Origin: Porphyridium purpureum
Lineage: Eukaryota > Rhodophyta > Bangiophyceae > Porphyridiales > Porphyridiaceae
Direction of reading: 5' to 3'
DNA length: 64,000 nucleotides
Assembly: GCA_008690995.1 (NCBI GenBank)
Contig: VRMN01000003.1
Span: forward strand, 1,984,001-2,048,000
The notes below the pieces were generated by a model. That model worked only from the letters and a program-made list of their open reading frames with translations. It was not told the DNA's origin and made no database searches. Positions 55,832 to 64,000 of this stretch are shown here, one piece after another. The translations under genes and the position numbers were made by a program. Numbering within the stretch: the stretch's first letter is position 1; each line of letters begins with the position of its first letter.

Positions 55832-58800
55832 TCAGCGAGAGCTGATGTCTACGTTCGCACCGGAAATTCGCACACCATGATATCCGCGAGCACGCAGCGC
55901 ATTCATGGCTCGCTCTTCAGTCTCAATGTGCCGAAAGTCTTTGAGCTGAACATCCTCCTTGAGCCACGCGGACTCGACACGACCACTTGATGTTCTCTTC
56001 ATGCTTGCGGCCACCGCTTGACTACGGCGAGCTTCTTCTTCCGACATGATGTCACGAATTGAAATGGGAGTCATCGGATTCGAAATATGTGCCGTTGGCC
56101 CCCGACTGGAATTATTTCCCCCCAAACTCGCGCCCCATCCAGTCCACTTTTCCGATTCCAATGAGCTGCTCACACTAGAAATACCCGAGCACAGGCTTAA
56201 CGGGCTCATGTTGTGAGTTTGCACGTGAGCATGCGCTGACGCCACGGCCATTGACTTTAGCTGGCGCCGCGCGTGCATCTCTTCCTCCTGAATCTGTGCA
56301 AAACTCTTCATCGAGGCTGGCGACGACAACGCGCGGCCTTCCGGACTCGACCACGGCGCAAGCGATGGAGACTTTGGCTGCTCTTTGACAGTCTCACTGG
56401 ATTTTGGCTGAGAAGGCAGGCCAAGTCCTCGAGTAAACAAAGTGGTCCCTTTCCTTGGCCTCCGCACAGGACTCTGAAACACGTTTGGAAGGACAGGGCC
56501 ACGATCATCGACAGGATGATACTCCACCATGTTTGTATGACGAGTAATACTCGACGTGTCGTTCATCACCAAGGTCTCCCAGTTGGGAATGTCTGCGTCA
56601 GCCACTTTCTCAGCTGAATCTGGAAGGCTCTCGGAATGCGCGGCTTTTGCTGTATGATTTGACGTAGCCTTTAGACTTTGCTTCTTGGATTGAGCCCCCT
56701 GCCCACGAACCAACGTCCCTGAAGTCTCATGAGCCAGCATGGCACCATCTACGAACCGTTGTCGCTCTTCATTTTGAGAGCTTAAATAACTTGCAAGATG
56801 GGTCCGGCGACTTGCTCGTCCGTTCCCAGCCGCTGGAGATTGCCACATCCAACCGCCGCGCACAGATCGGGCGACGAGAGCATCTTGAAGGGCAGCCAGG
56901 AGTGTGTCGTGCATGCGGAGAAAGTCTCGAGAATGCATGGTAAGAATGATATCGATATGCTCGGCGATGTATACGAGAAGCGCCGAACGCATCATCGATC
57001 CTGGGTCAAACCCTACCATGCCAAGCATCGCGCAGGCACGGCCTGGGTTTTGTCCGATATTTGCCAGGGCACTTTTCTCACATAAGAACCGCAGCGACGG
57101 GAAAGGCTTCGGTACCGACTTGCCGTTGAAACTCGAATTTGGGTCCGGTTGCGGCTGATCATCCAGTGCCGACTGTTCGGCCACAAGCAAGCCAACGATG
57201 TGCTTGGTGCCTGTTTGGACTTCCACACAGCCGCGCATGTTTGCCACAACAACTCCGCCCCTCGCGGGCCCGCCCGCGGCAACTATTTCAGAGTAATGCT
57301 CGAACACGACTGCATCGCCGTAGTCCATTGTTGTTACCACAATGCGCGCTCCACACACATGCACACTTCGGCATTTCAGATGCGGGATGAGCCGCCACGC
57401 CAGAGAATTCGATCGATGGTTTCCATGTGTTTCATTTTCCTCCGTCCATATGAAAAGTTCACAAAGACTCGTTCGGAGAATACAAAAGTCTTCGCCGGCC
57501 GCGCCGTCAACCACTTGAATGGGCTCCGCGTGATGGACAAAGAAACCGGATTGCTTTTGCGTTTTCATAGACGAGCCTGGTGGGCCGATGCTTTGTGAGG
57601 CTCGTGCGTGGCTCCAGCGGTTCAAATGCGCCCGCTTCGGATCCATGTTATACCCAAACAAATAAGCCTCGCCCTTTTCCGTGATCGCAATGGTCTTCTT
57701 GGTCGATGTGAACACGCGGACCACGAACTTGTCTTGAAAAAAAGGAATTTTGCGGGGAGTCGCCACACTGGTGATCACCGCTTCGTGAAAGCACAAGCGA
57801 GCGCCTTGATTAGAGCCCCAACCGTACAAGTTTCCCGCTTGGTCAACAGCAAACGTGACGTGCTCGTTCATCGCAACGTGCACAACAGCGCTGTCCGCAA
57901 AGCCCGAGACTTTCCGGTGTGAAAACATCTTCCCGGCATCTGCCTTGGCAGCGCCTTTGGGTTTGGTAGGTTGGCTGGTAGCTGCTTCCGCTGTAGGACT
58001 TATGTATAAATCACCCGAAGTTGATATTAGTGCTGAGCGTGACGCACTCGTGTGCACTGAAGAAATACGGATGCTGCGGAACGCACATAATAATCTGGGC
58101 TCAGCAACCACGTCGACGCCCTCCACAAACAATCTGCCGTTTTTCGTCACGCCCATGCCATATACAAGCCCCATTTCGGTGAGCAGCAATGTATGCCGTG
58201 TGCCTGTTGCGATGCCAACAAGTCTGTCACCGCTTTCTTCTCGGGCGACGACGCGCAAGGGCTTGCCGAACATCCGGAAATCCCCCGAACCGAGCTGGAA
58301 ATCTTCGTTGCGGCCGTACCCATACACCCGCACTGAAGAGCACGTACCTAGATCAGCATGAAAGCTTGGACTTTTTGTACCGCCAAGCAGTCGGTGCGGC
58401 CGGAGAACTTCTCTTCGTAAATCCACATCCCGACACAAATCGACAGCTTGCTGCCGCGTTTGTGACGCTGGCTCACGGCATGACACTCCGAGCTGCATAA
58501 GCTCTTTTACCGCAATCATATTCTTCGCATACATGGCGTGATGCAACGGTGTCCAGCCTTCGGAGCCTCGGTCAGGTAACTTCACTGACACGTTGTGAGC
58601 CACGTGCAACCGAAGCAGGGCGCGAAACACGTGTGCTCGTGCGCTTGCGGCGGCGACATGCAACAGCGCCATACCTGTCGCTGTCTCATGCTTCTGCAGC
58701 ACCTCCACCATGTGCGTGCTTGTCGAGGCACGAACGAACGTCAACAGCTTGTCCAGATGCTGCTCTGCACAACCTTCTTCCGACGCCCGCATCGCGTTCA

Positions 58801-58900
58801 TCAACGCCGCCCACAGAAGTTGAACATCGTGTCCGGGCTGACTTCCATGTTCAGTCGTACATCCGGGCGCAGGCGCTCCGCCCTTTTTTCGCCGCCCCAT
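55832..58900 (-). CDS. Ankyrin and RCC1-repeat protein, IBtk-like
   Basis: IBtk proteins in animals are Cullin-3 adaptors with ankyrin, RCC1 and BTB parts. From the ATG at 58898-58900 it has 1,022 residues (a longer frame begins with a non-ATG codon). Ankyrin repeats lie at about 80-170 (GMALLHVAAASARAHVFRAL, GWTPLHHAMYAKNMIAVKEL). RCC1-type blades follow at about 190-480 (VYGYGRNEDFQLGSGDF, LYGWGSNQGARLCFHE, AYLFGYNMD). A BTB/BACK-like helical region is near PGSMMRSALLVYIAEHIDII. The tail is Ser/Pro-rich and contains PISIRDIMSEEEARRS, which resembles the IBtk C-terminus. A full BTB domain is not clearly visible, so the Cul3-adaptor role is uncertain. Confidence 0.78.
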   Translation of the reverse strand: MGRRKKGGAPAPGCTTEHGSQPGHDVQLLWAALMNAMRASEEGCAEQHLDKLLTFVRASTSTHMVEVLQKHETATGMALLHVAAASARAHVFRALLRLHVAHNVSVKLPDRGSEGWTPLHHAMYAKNMIAVKELMQLGVSCREPASQTRQQAVDLCRDVDLRREVLRPHRLLGGTKSPSFHADLGTCSSVRVYGYGRNEDFQLGSGDFRMFGKPLRVVAREESGDRLVGIATGTRHTLLLTEMGLVYGMGVTKNGRLFVEGVDVVAEPRLLCAFRSIRISSVHTSASRSALISTSGDLYISPTAEAATSQPTKPKGAAKADAGKMFSHRKVSGFADSAVVHVAMNEHVTFAVDQAGNLYGWGSNQGARLCFHEAVITSVATPRKIPFFQDKFVVRVFTSTKKTIAITEKGEAYLFGYNMDPKRAHLNRWSHARASQSIGPPGSSMKTQKQSGFFVHHAEPIQVVDGAAGEDFCILRTSLCELFIWTEENETHGNHRSNSLAWRLIPHLKCRSVHVCGARIVVTTMDYGDAVVFEHYSEIVAAGGPARGGVVVANMRGCVEVQTGTKHIVGLLVAEQSALDDQPQPDPNSSFNGKSVPKPFPSLRFLCEKSALANIGQNPGRACAMLGMVGFDPGSMMRSALLVYIAEHIDIILTMHSRDFLRMHDTLLAALQDALVARSVRGGWMWQSPAAGNGRASRRTHLASYLSSQNEERQRFVDGAMLAHETSGTLVRGQGAQSKKQSLKATSNHTAKAAHSESLPDSAEKVADADIPNWETLVMNDTSSITRHTNMVEYHPVDDRGPVLPNVFQSPVRRPRKGTTLFTRGLGLPSQPKSSETVKEQPKSPSLAPWSSPEGRALSSPASMKSFAQIQEEEMHARRQLKSMAVASAHAHVQTHNMSPLSLCSGISSVSSSLESEKWTGWGASLGGNNSSRGPTAHISNPMTPISIRDIMSEEEARRSQAVAASMKRTSSGRVESAWLKEDVQLKDFRHIETEERAMNALRARGYHGVRISGANVDISSR

Positions 58901-59820
58901 TACTCCCGCTCTGCCCGTACAAACCTGCTCCAATCTCGCCCTTCTTCCACTGTCCGAAGCTCGGAATCAAGACAGATCAGTTCAACTGAAAGTGGCGATC
59001 GAACACTCATGCCGAGTTCCGAACGAGCGTACTTTCACGTGCGGGCTTTTCTGGGTCATCCGATAGGTGAAGGCGCAGCTTGGTGCCACACTCGACTCGC
59101 GCTTAGTGTCGGAGCTGCGACGCGCAACGCGAAGAAGCCGCGTCGCAGAAACAACTGGGAGCGGCACCAAGTTCGGAGCCGAATCGAAAGTTTGGGTGTC
59201 GATTGTGGCACACGCAAGTTGAGCATTTCTGGACTCAAATTCGTGAGAAGACAGAGCCGTAGAGCCACACCCAGATACATGAGCGGCAATTCGACTAGCA
59301 GAAGTAGAAGATCGAGTGGTAATGTGATGAAGGCGATTCACAGGCGGTGCGTATGAGCGCGCGCCGCGCCCGTTCATCTACGCATTCGTGAGACTGGCCG
59401 GAGCAAATCACGTATCGTACATCAAAGTACGTGTACTTCTAGCAAGAGCAAACGATCTTGTAGATCCTGTGGGCCATCCATACTGTACGAGTTTAGAGAA
59501 ACGGATTGAACGTCGGCTTGGCCAGTAGCAAGCTTACGGGTGGCATTGTAGCCAGCAGCTGTTTCTGCGTGGCAGTTCGGGCAAATTCGATGTCGCTGGC
59601 CGTGGCGTTTCGACCGACGCGTCTCCTTGCTCAAGTCAGTCTCGTAGACCTCGGCCTGGCCATCACATCCGTTTACGATTCCATGAAAGTTTCTCGTCCG
59701 GGAGGTGTCGCCCACTCAGCATCCTTCCTGAGCAAACGCCTGGAAAACAAAGCACTGGGTGCTGGGGTTAAACATGTAGTGTGGTATTTCCGAGTATCAT
59801 GTGATGTGGGTGGCCTGGTG
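58901..59820. other. Intergenic region upstream of the IBtk-like gene
   Basis: No gene supported. A plus frame running across 58595-59356 is a shadow of the IBtk-like gene plus spacer. A minus frame at 59422-59715 has CPNCHAETA but no further zinc ligands. Confidence 0.4.
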
Positions 59821-60651
59821 CTACAGCTTTGGCAGTATCACTCTGCGAGGTCCTTCCCAAGCCGTTATTGTGGCCGTTCCGGTCGCGTCGAGCATTTCTA
59901 GACTGACTCCAAACGCGTTCTCTTCGTTTGATAGTGCATCATAGGTGGTTTGGTGGTGCTGAGAGAGGGCGATTGACACTCGAAAAGGTGAATGGTTCGG
60001 CATCTGCGACTGAAGGGACTTGGCCACCCGGTACCAGTGAGCTTTGGGCATTGCGGCGCAGCACTGATCGAGGTGAAGATCAGCTTCAAGTGTGCTTGCT
60101 CTGCATGCGCTTCCGCCATCGTTCAGCTGCAACTATGCTACTGAAAATGTCGATAGACAAAGGACTCCGCAACGCAATCTGTTTGGGAGATCTGAAACGT
60201 GTACGCCACCAATCGATGAAGCCATTCCTGCAGCAACAGCAGCAGCTCCCTTCGTCTTAAAAGCTCGCGCCCTTTCCTCTCTGTTACATGCTCCGTATCC
60301 TTCTCGGGTCCAACTCTATGTCCTGCCTTGTTCTTTTGTCTTTGCCTTTCGCCACCGCAAAAAGAAACTACGCGCGGTGCCTTTGATATACCGGCTTTCC
60401 TTGCGAGGACTTTGCGAGAGAGAGATGCTCACAGAGGATTCAAGCGCCTTGTCGAAGAACTGCAGACGACGTGCGGCAAATTCACTTTCTGTCTTTCTTC
60501 CTGTTCCACCAAAGTCCGCGATGACCCACCGACCTGATTCCGCTACGCCCCAACTAATACCAATGCGGTCATTATATTGGGCATGCAAATATGCAGCCCA
60601 AATACCGCAGCTCTCATGACCCCACACGTCGAACTGCGCATGGTCTGCCAT
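59821..60651 (-). CDS. Possible multi-exon gene, function unknown
   Basis: Two protein-like stretches on the minus strand look like exons of one gene. The first begins at the ATG at 60649-60651 (MADHAQFDVWGHESCGIWA, then YNDRIGISWGVAESGRWV and RRLQFFDKALESS) and meets a GTGAGC donor-like site at about 60430. The last (AHWYRVAKSLQSQMPNHSPF, then RVSIALSQHHQTTYDALSNE) runs to a stop at 59821. A middle stretch (RRRELLLLLQEWLHRL, about 60215-60275) may be another exon. A GTACAGT copy at 60779-60785 lies about 130 bases upstream. I cannot fix the splice sites, and no family is recognised. The last part faintly recalls a calpain-type beta-sandwich, not enough to call. Confidence 0.35.
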
Positions 60652-60778
60652 CGCTGCGAACGCGCGGCACACCCGGATCGGAGCTACCGACGCCACCGGT
60701 GTTTCCCAAACCCTAATCGCACGCTCAACAATCTCAGTTTCACGTTTATAGTAAAACGCGGGTGTTTTTATTGTGGGT

Positions 60779-60785
60779 GTACAGT
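60779..60785. promoter_or_regulatory. GTACAGT element upstream of the possible spliced gene
   Basis: One exact GTACAGT, about 130 bases before the candidate start at 60651. Confidence 0.3.
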
Positions 60786-60799
60786 GACAAACCACGCGG

Positions 60800-61290
60800 T
60801 CAGCCACATTGCCAGCTGACCGCTCCCGCGCGCTGAGTGGCGCCGGTTGAATTTCTTAAATTGGGTTCGTGATGTTTCGTAGGTAAATGGAATGGGTTTC
60901 TCCAAGATCTCAGTCTCTCAAAGGGTATCATGGTAACATGGAAGCAGCTGCTCGAGTGCGTTGGTGCGTATGGCATTGCCGTGGTGGCTGATTGCGTCTG
61001 CGCTTTGCACAAAATGCAAGGAATGGGGTGTAGAGGACACGTATTTGGTCGGCCATAGGAGCGCAATACACGCGAGACCGTGTTCGCAGCCAAATGGCTG
61101 CGAGCGCCACAGCAATGTGTGTAAAATGGTGGGACAGACCTTCGGTAGTCGGATGAGAAAGTTTCTTAAATCACCACGGTGTGAATTATAGCATTTTTTT
61201 TGGTCCGACCGAGCAGATCGGCACTTTACGACCGTACATTCAAAGCTTCTGCTTCAGACGGGAGACGTTCAAGACAGGAAGCTTGAGCAG
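60800..61290. other. Intergenic region
   Basis: About 500 bases with short frames only. Nothing recognised. Confidence 0.4.
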
Positions 61291-61293
61291 GCA

Positions 61294-62180
61294 ATGGCCG
61301 CCTCTTACATGGTGTGTATGCCTGTCGGTGCATTCACGGCCATAGCTGAAAAGAAAAAGAAGTCAGCACCGAACGTGAACGTGGACGGCAAGATGCTGCT
61401 GAACGACGGGGCGATAAGGGTTGGCTTTGAATATCACTGTGTTACTGGCTGGAACTTCAAGACCGTGAGGCGCTGCGCGTGTCGCTCAGAGCATTGTCCA
61501 GTGAGCACACGATGCGACTGTCTCTCGCCGCTGCGATTTTCGCAAAATGCCCCATGACATTTCGACTCTTGAACTTTTCACCGCGCTTGCAACTGAGCCG
61601 CGAAGTTTAGGACAGACAAAAGCTATTATCGTGCGCAACTGAGGCAGTACCATGTCGTACGGCAGCCCAATTATGGAGGTGCATGGTGACGCTGAGGAAG
61701 TCGACATTGAGGACGAGCTCAAGGTAGCCTCTCAATTTGTTCCGTTGGCAGCTCCTCAGCCGACGGAGACCAATCAAATTTGGCAGGATATTCCTGATGG
61801 AGCCACTAGGCTCCATATAAATGAAATGTGCCGAGGTTCAGAGTGTTCCACAGGAAGGCTCCAAGCAGCGTTACATCCAGCTGGCGCGAAAACTGCAAGA
61901 AAACGCAATGTCCAAGAGCAAGTAACTTGGCAGAGATGGTCACTATCATGCCATGTGACGTCACAAAGCGCAACCGCGAGTCTGGGTGCCTAAAGAAGAA
62001 TGTCCGGCAAGCATTGGGCACGACATTCGGGCGTGCATTTGTGCACAAGGTCCCACATGCGATTGGGCACACCTTCACAAGCTTAGCGGGGGTGACAGTA
62101 CGGATGACCCCGTCATGGTCCGAGCTGAACGTGTGCCATTCGCTCTGTCGAGCACTCCGAACAGGCGACAGTGATCTCGT
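61294..62180 (+). other. Exon-like segments of an unresolved plus-strand gene
   Basis: Three plus-strand frames look coding-like but do not join obviously. ATG 61294 starts MAASYMVCMPVGAF and reads on through VDGKMLLNDGAIRVGFEY, ending in a Cys-rich stretch. ATG 61652 starts MSYGSPIMEVHGDAEEVDIE, an acidic stretch. A third, around 61986-62174, has CPASIGHDIRACICAQGPTC followed by DWAH, with Cys/His spacing (Cx10Cx7Cx3H as one reading) slightly longer than a CCCH zinc finger. Stops separate them. They may be exons of a CCCH-type gene or a decayed gene. No function assigned. Confidence 0.25.
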
Positions 62181-62686
62181 CACGCACATTTGCGAGTGCT
62201 GCATCGTAGCTGCTTGCTACAACAATGCCCATGATCCTCGTTTCTATCGGCACTCGAATAAGATTCTTTGATTGTGCGCAATCACATGCGCACTTGCCTC
62301 CATGGCACGCTCTACGACGTCTGGAGCACGACCGCCGTTTGTGCAAGCGACCGCGGATGCAAGACCCACTTGCGTCTTCAGCTCGAGCATGCGCGACACG
62401 CCACCTCATCGGCTCCTTCACTTTTGGCGCGAAACGCATGGCCAATGAAACGATAATTACTAATAAAATGAGATTGTTCTAATAGAAGAAAGGAACTTGG
62501 CGCCTTCGAGCGCGCGCGCGCGGGTTGGGAGAAGCCAACTTGGTTGAGGGAGAGCGTTTGAGGGGCGCTGGCATGGTTAAGAGAGCGTCCGTTTGCCGGG
62601 CTTGCACGCGACATTGCTTTGGCGTTTCTTGGTTGGGAATCGCAGCGAACTAAGTGGGTTTTCGAAGGTTTAGTAAGGGCGGTGGT
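62181..62686. other. Polymerase alpha B upstream region
   Basis: About 500 bases with no gene. A CG run lies at about 62511-62522. The sequence after it is G-rich (GGGTTGGGAGAAG, GAGGGAGAGCG) as the gene is approached. Confidence 0.4.
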
Positions 62687-64000
62687 ATGGCGGGCGCTGC
62701 GATGGAAATGACGCGCACGCGCCTGTGCGAACTCTTGTTCGGTCACTCTGGTGGCTCCGACGATCAGACCGCGCAAGAAACACTGCTCGATAAGATTGTG
62801 CAGCTGTGTTCGAAGCACGCATTGTCGGCTGACGAGATGTTTGCGCGATGGGAGGCGCTCGCGCTGGAAAAGAATATTGAGGTTAGTACGCCGACCATGG
62901 CGCACCTTGCCCAGATCGAGGACAAGCTCAACAAGTCCAAAGCCATGGCATCCGCCTCATCGTCGGCCAAGAAATCAGAAGCAATCTTGGCTCCTGCGAG
63001 CATGATCACTCCGGTTTCGACGGCGAAAGGACGAGGCGGTGGTTTGAGAAAAGGCGTTGCGGTAAAGAAGTCTCCAGCCGCCGGTCGGAAAGGCAGTGCG
63101 CAGACCAAAACCTCCGCAGCGTCCAAAGGGCAAGAAAGCGTGGGCGCTTCGTCTGTCCCGCTGTCCATGCTCAGTACGGACATGTTCTTCGACCTGGACA
63201 TGTACGCAATGCGCGATGACGTGCAGTTGGCACCCAAGAATCTCGCGCGCGCGTTTGATGACGCTGCAGCGATGGAAGATGTTGGTGACGCAAAGAGTGT
63301 GACGCTCGATGCAAACGGATCGAACCCTGCGCAATCGCAGGATCGAGTGGGATTTCGCGGACAGGGCGCTCTGGAAGTGGAGCCGATCTTGGCTGACGAG
63401 GACTGGGACATTTCGAGCGAGTGCGCTGAGGAGCTGCTGCGAACGACAGACTCGGAAGACAAGCTGGTGTCATTCTGCAGTTCGGGATTCTGTACTGATT
63501 TTCAGCGCGTGCATCGCGTCGAGCAATTGCACGTGCACTGTATGAACGCGACGCTCGGTGAATCGTCATCCTTATTTGAAGACACACACTTTCGATACAT
63601 GAACGACCCGCGCTCCATGATGACAACCTTGCTGCGCAGTCGCATCAAGGAGGTTTCCGAGCGCATCTGCACCACAAATCGATGCTTTGAGCCGACTCTG
63701 GAAGCATTTGATACGCCTACACAGCAGCTGCGGACGATTTGTGGCCGCGTACGCTGGGAGCTGGAGCAAGGCAGTGAAGACGACGACATCGACCCAAACG
63801 GTCTTGATGAAAAGGGTAGAGATGGGAAGGAAGACGTGGAGGATGATCAAGCGGCTTCTGCCGCTGCGACCGCAGTCAAGGTTCCGGCAACTAGCACCTC
63901 GCAGTCTTGCGCACAGGTCAAACAGCTCCGCGCCAACGGCAATGCTGTCCTGCTCGAATCCATTGAAGGGCACTGCGTCAAGCTCGACCTAAGCATGGTG
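62687..64000 (+). CDS. DNA polymerase alpha subunit B, N-terminal part (runs off the right edge)
   Basis: Regulatory B subunit of the polymerase alpha-primase complex, which starts DNA synthesis at origins and on the lagging strand. From ATG 62687 the frame is open for 438 codons to the last base. The first 90 residues form the small helical N-domain (TLLDKIVQLCSKHALSADEM, then RWEALALEKNIEVSTPTMAHL). A long Lys/Ser/Ala linker follows. The beginning of the OB/phosphoesterase region appears near LEAFDTPTQQLRTICGRVRWE and VKQLRANGNAVLLESIEGHC, then VKLDLS. These match POLA2. A Glu/Asp-rich insert of about 40 residues splits the OB region (QGSEDDDIDPNGLDEKG), longer than usual. The calcineurin-like domain lies outside the window. 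Confidence 0.85.
   Translation, partial: MAGAAMEMTRTRLCELLFGHSGGSDDQTAQETLLDKIVQLCSKHALSADEMFARWEALALEKNIEVSTPTMAHLAQIEDKLNKSKAMASASSSAKKSEAILAPASMITPVSTAKGRGGGLRKGVAVKKSPAAGRKGSAQTKTSAASKGQESVGASSVPLSMLSTDMFFDLDMYAMRDDVQLAPKNLARAFDDAAAMEDVGDAKSVTLDANGSNPAQSQDRVGFRGQGALEVEPILADEDWDISSECAEELLRTTDSEDKLVSFCSSGFCTDFQRVHRVEQLHVHCMNATLGESSSLFEDTHFRYMNDPRSMMTTLLRSRIKEVSERICTTNRCFEPTLEAFDTPTQQLRTICGRVRWELEQGSEDDDIDPNGLDEKGRDGKEDVEDDQAASAAATAVKVPATSTSQSCAQVKQLRANGNAVLLESIEGHCVKLDLSMV

Overview
The window is nuclear DNA of a unicellular red alga. Two genes encode phycobilisome parts: a phycoerythrin gamma (linker) chain at 28610-29482 and a rod-linker-type protein at 40508-41980. Around them are ordinary eukaryotic genes (eIF5, uL23, eL18, proteasome alpha-3, clathrin heavy chain, UCH37, Tim13, DCUN1, DNA polymerase alpha subunit B). 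Almost every gene is one uninterrupted frame and only one intron is clear (DCUN1). The high GC content, compact gene spacing and phycoerythrin gamma chain make a Porphyridium-like species the best guess; that is inference, since no database could be searched.

Layout. 1-5.7 kb: partial tRNase Z (-), eIF5 (+), uL23 (-). 6-12.7 kb: an unknown membrane-anchored protein (-) head to head with a plastid-type BASS carrier (+), a GT25 glycosyltransferase (-), HPPD (+). 12.8-15.7 kb: Tim13, UCH37 and an unknown coiled-coil protein, all (-). 16.9-22.1 kb: proteasome alpha-3, a Tat-targeted Mn-type superoxide dismutase and an RWP-RK-like factor, all (+). 22.3-27.8 kb (-): a 1,836-residue protein made of three complete GTP-type PEP carboxykinases in tandem. 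28.6-32.0 kb: phycoerythrin gamma (-) and a peroxisomal acyl-CoA oxidase ending in SKL (+). 32.0-34.4 kb: an AT-richer, gene-poor island holding a decayed TnpB/Fanzor-like nuclease gene (-). 34.4-43.8 kb: a trehalose-6-phosphate synthase-like protein that has lost catalytic residues in both enzyme domains (+), eL18 (-), the phycobilisome linker (+) and a nucleotide-sugar transporter (+). 44-55 kb: FCP/SCP phosphatase (-), DCUN1 (+), a plastid GST-like protein (+), clathrin heavy chain (+). 55.8-58.9 kb: an IBtk-like ankyrin/RCC1 protein (-). 58.9-62.7 kb: a poorly resolved stretch with exon-like pieces. 62.7 kb to the end: the N-terminal part of DNA polymerase alpha subunit B (+).

The genes do not form one pathway. 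Photosynthesis and plastid function are the commonest theme: two phycobilisome proteins, HPPD (plastoquinone and tocopherol precursor), a lumen-targeted SOD, a BASS carrier and a plastid GST. Two sequence patterns recur across unrelated genes: a 7-mer GTACAGT (either strand) in the intergenic spaces, often between divergent genes, and purine-rich sense strands just before start codons.

The observations most worth following are the tripled PEPCK (with a tyrosine-to-glycine change in its middle unit), the TnpB/Fanzor-like fossil, the apparently dead TPS/TPP protein, and the thylakoid-lumen (Tat) Mn-SOD.
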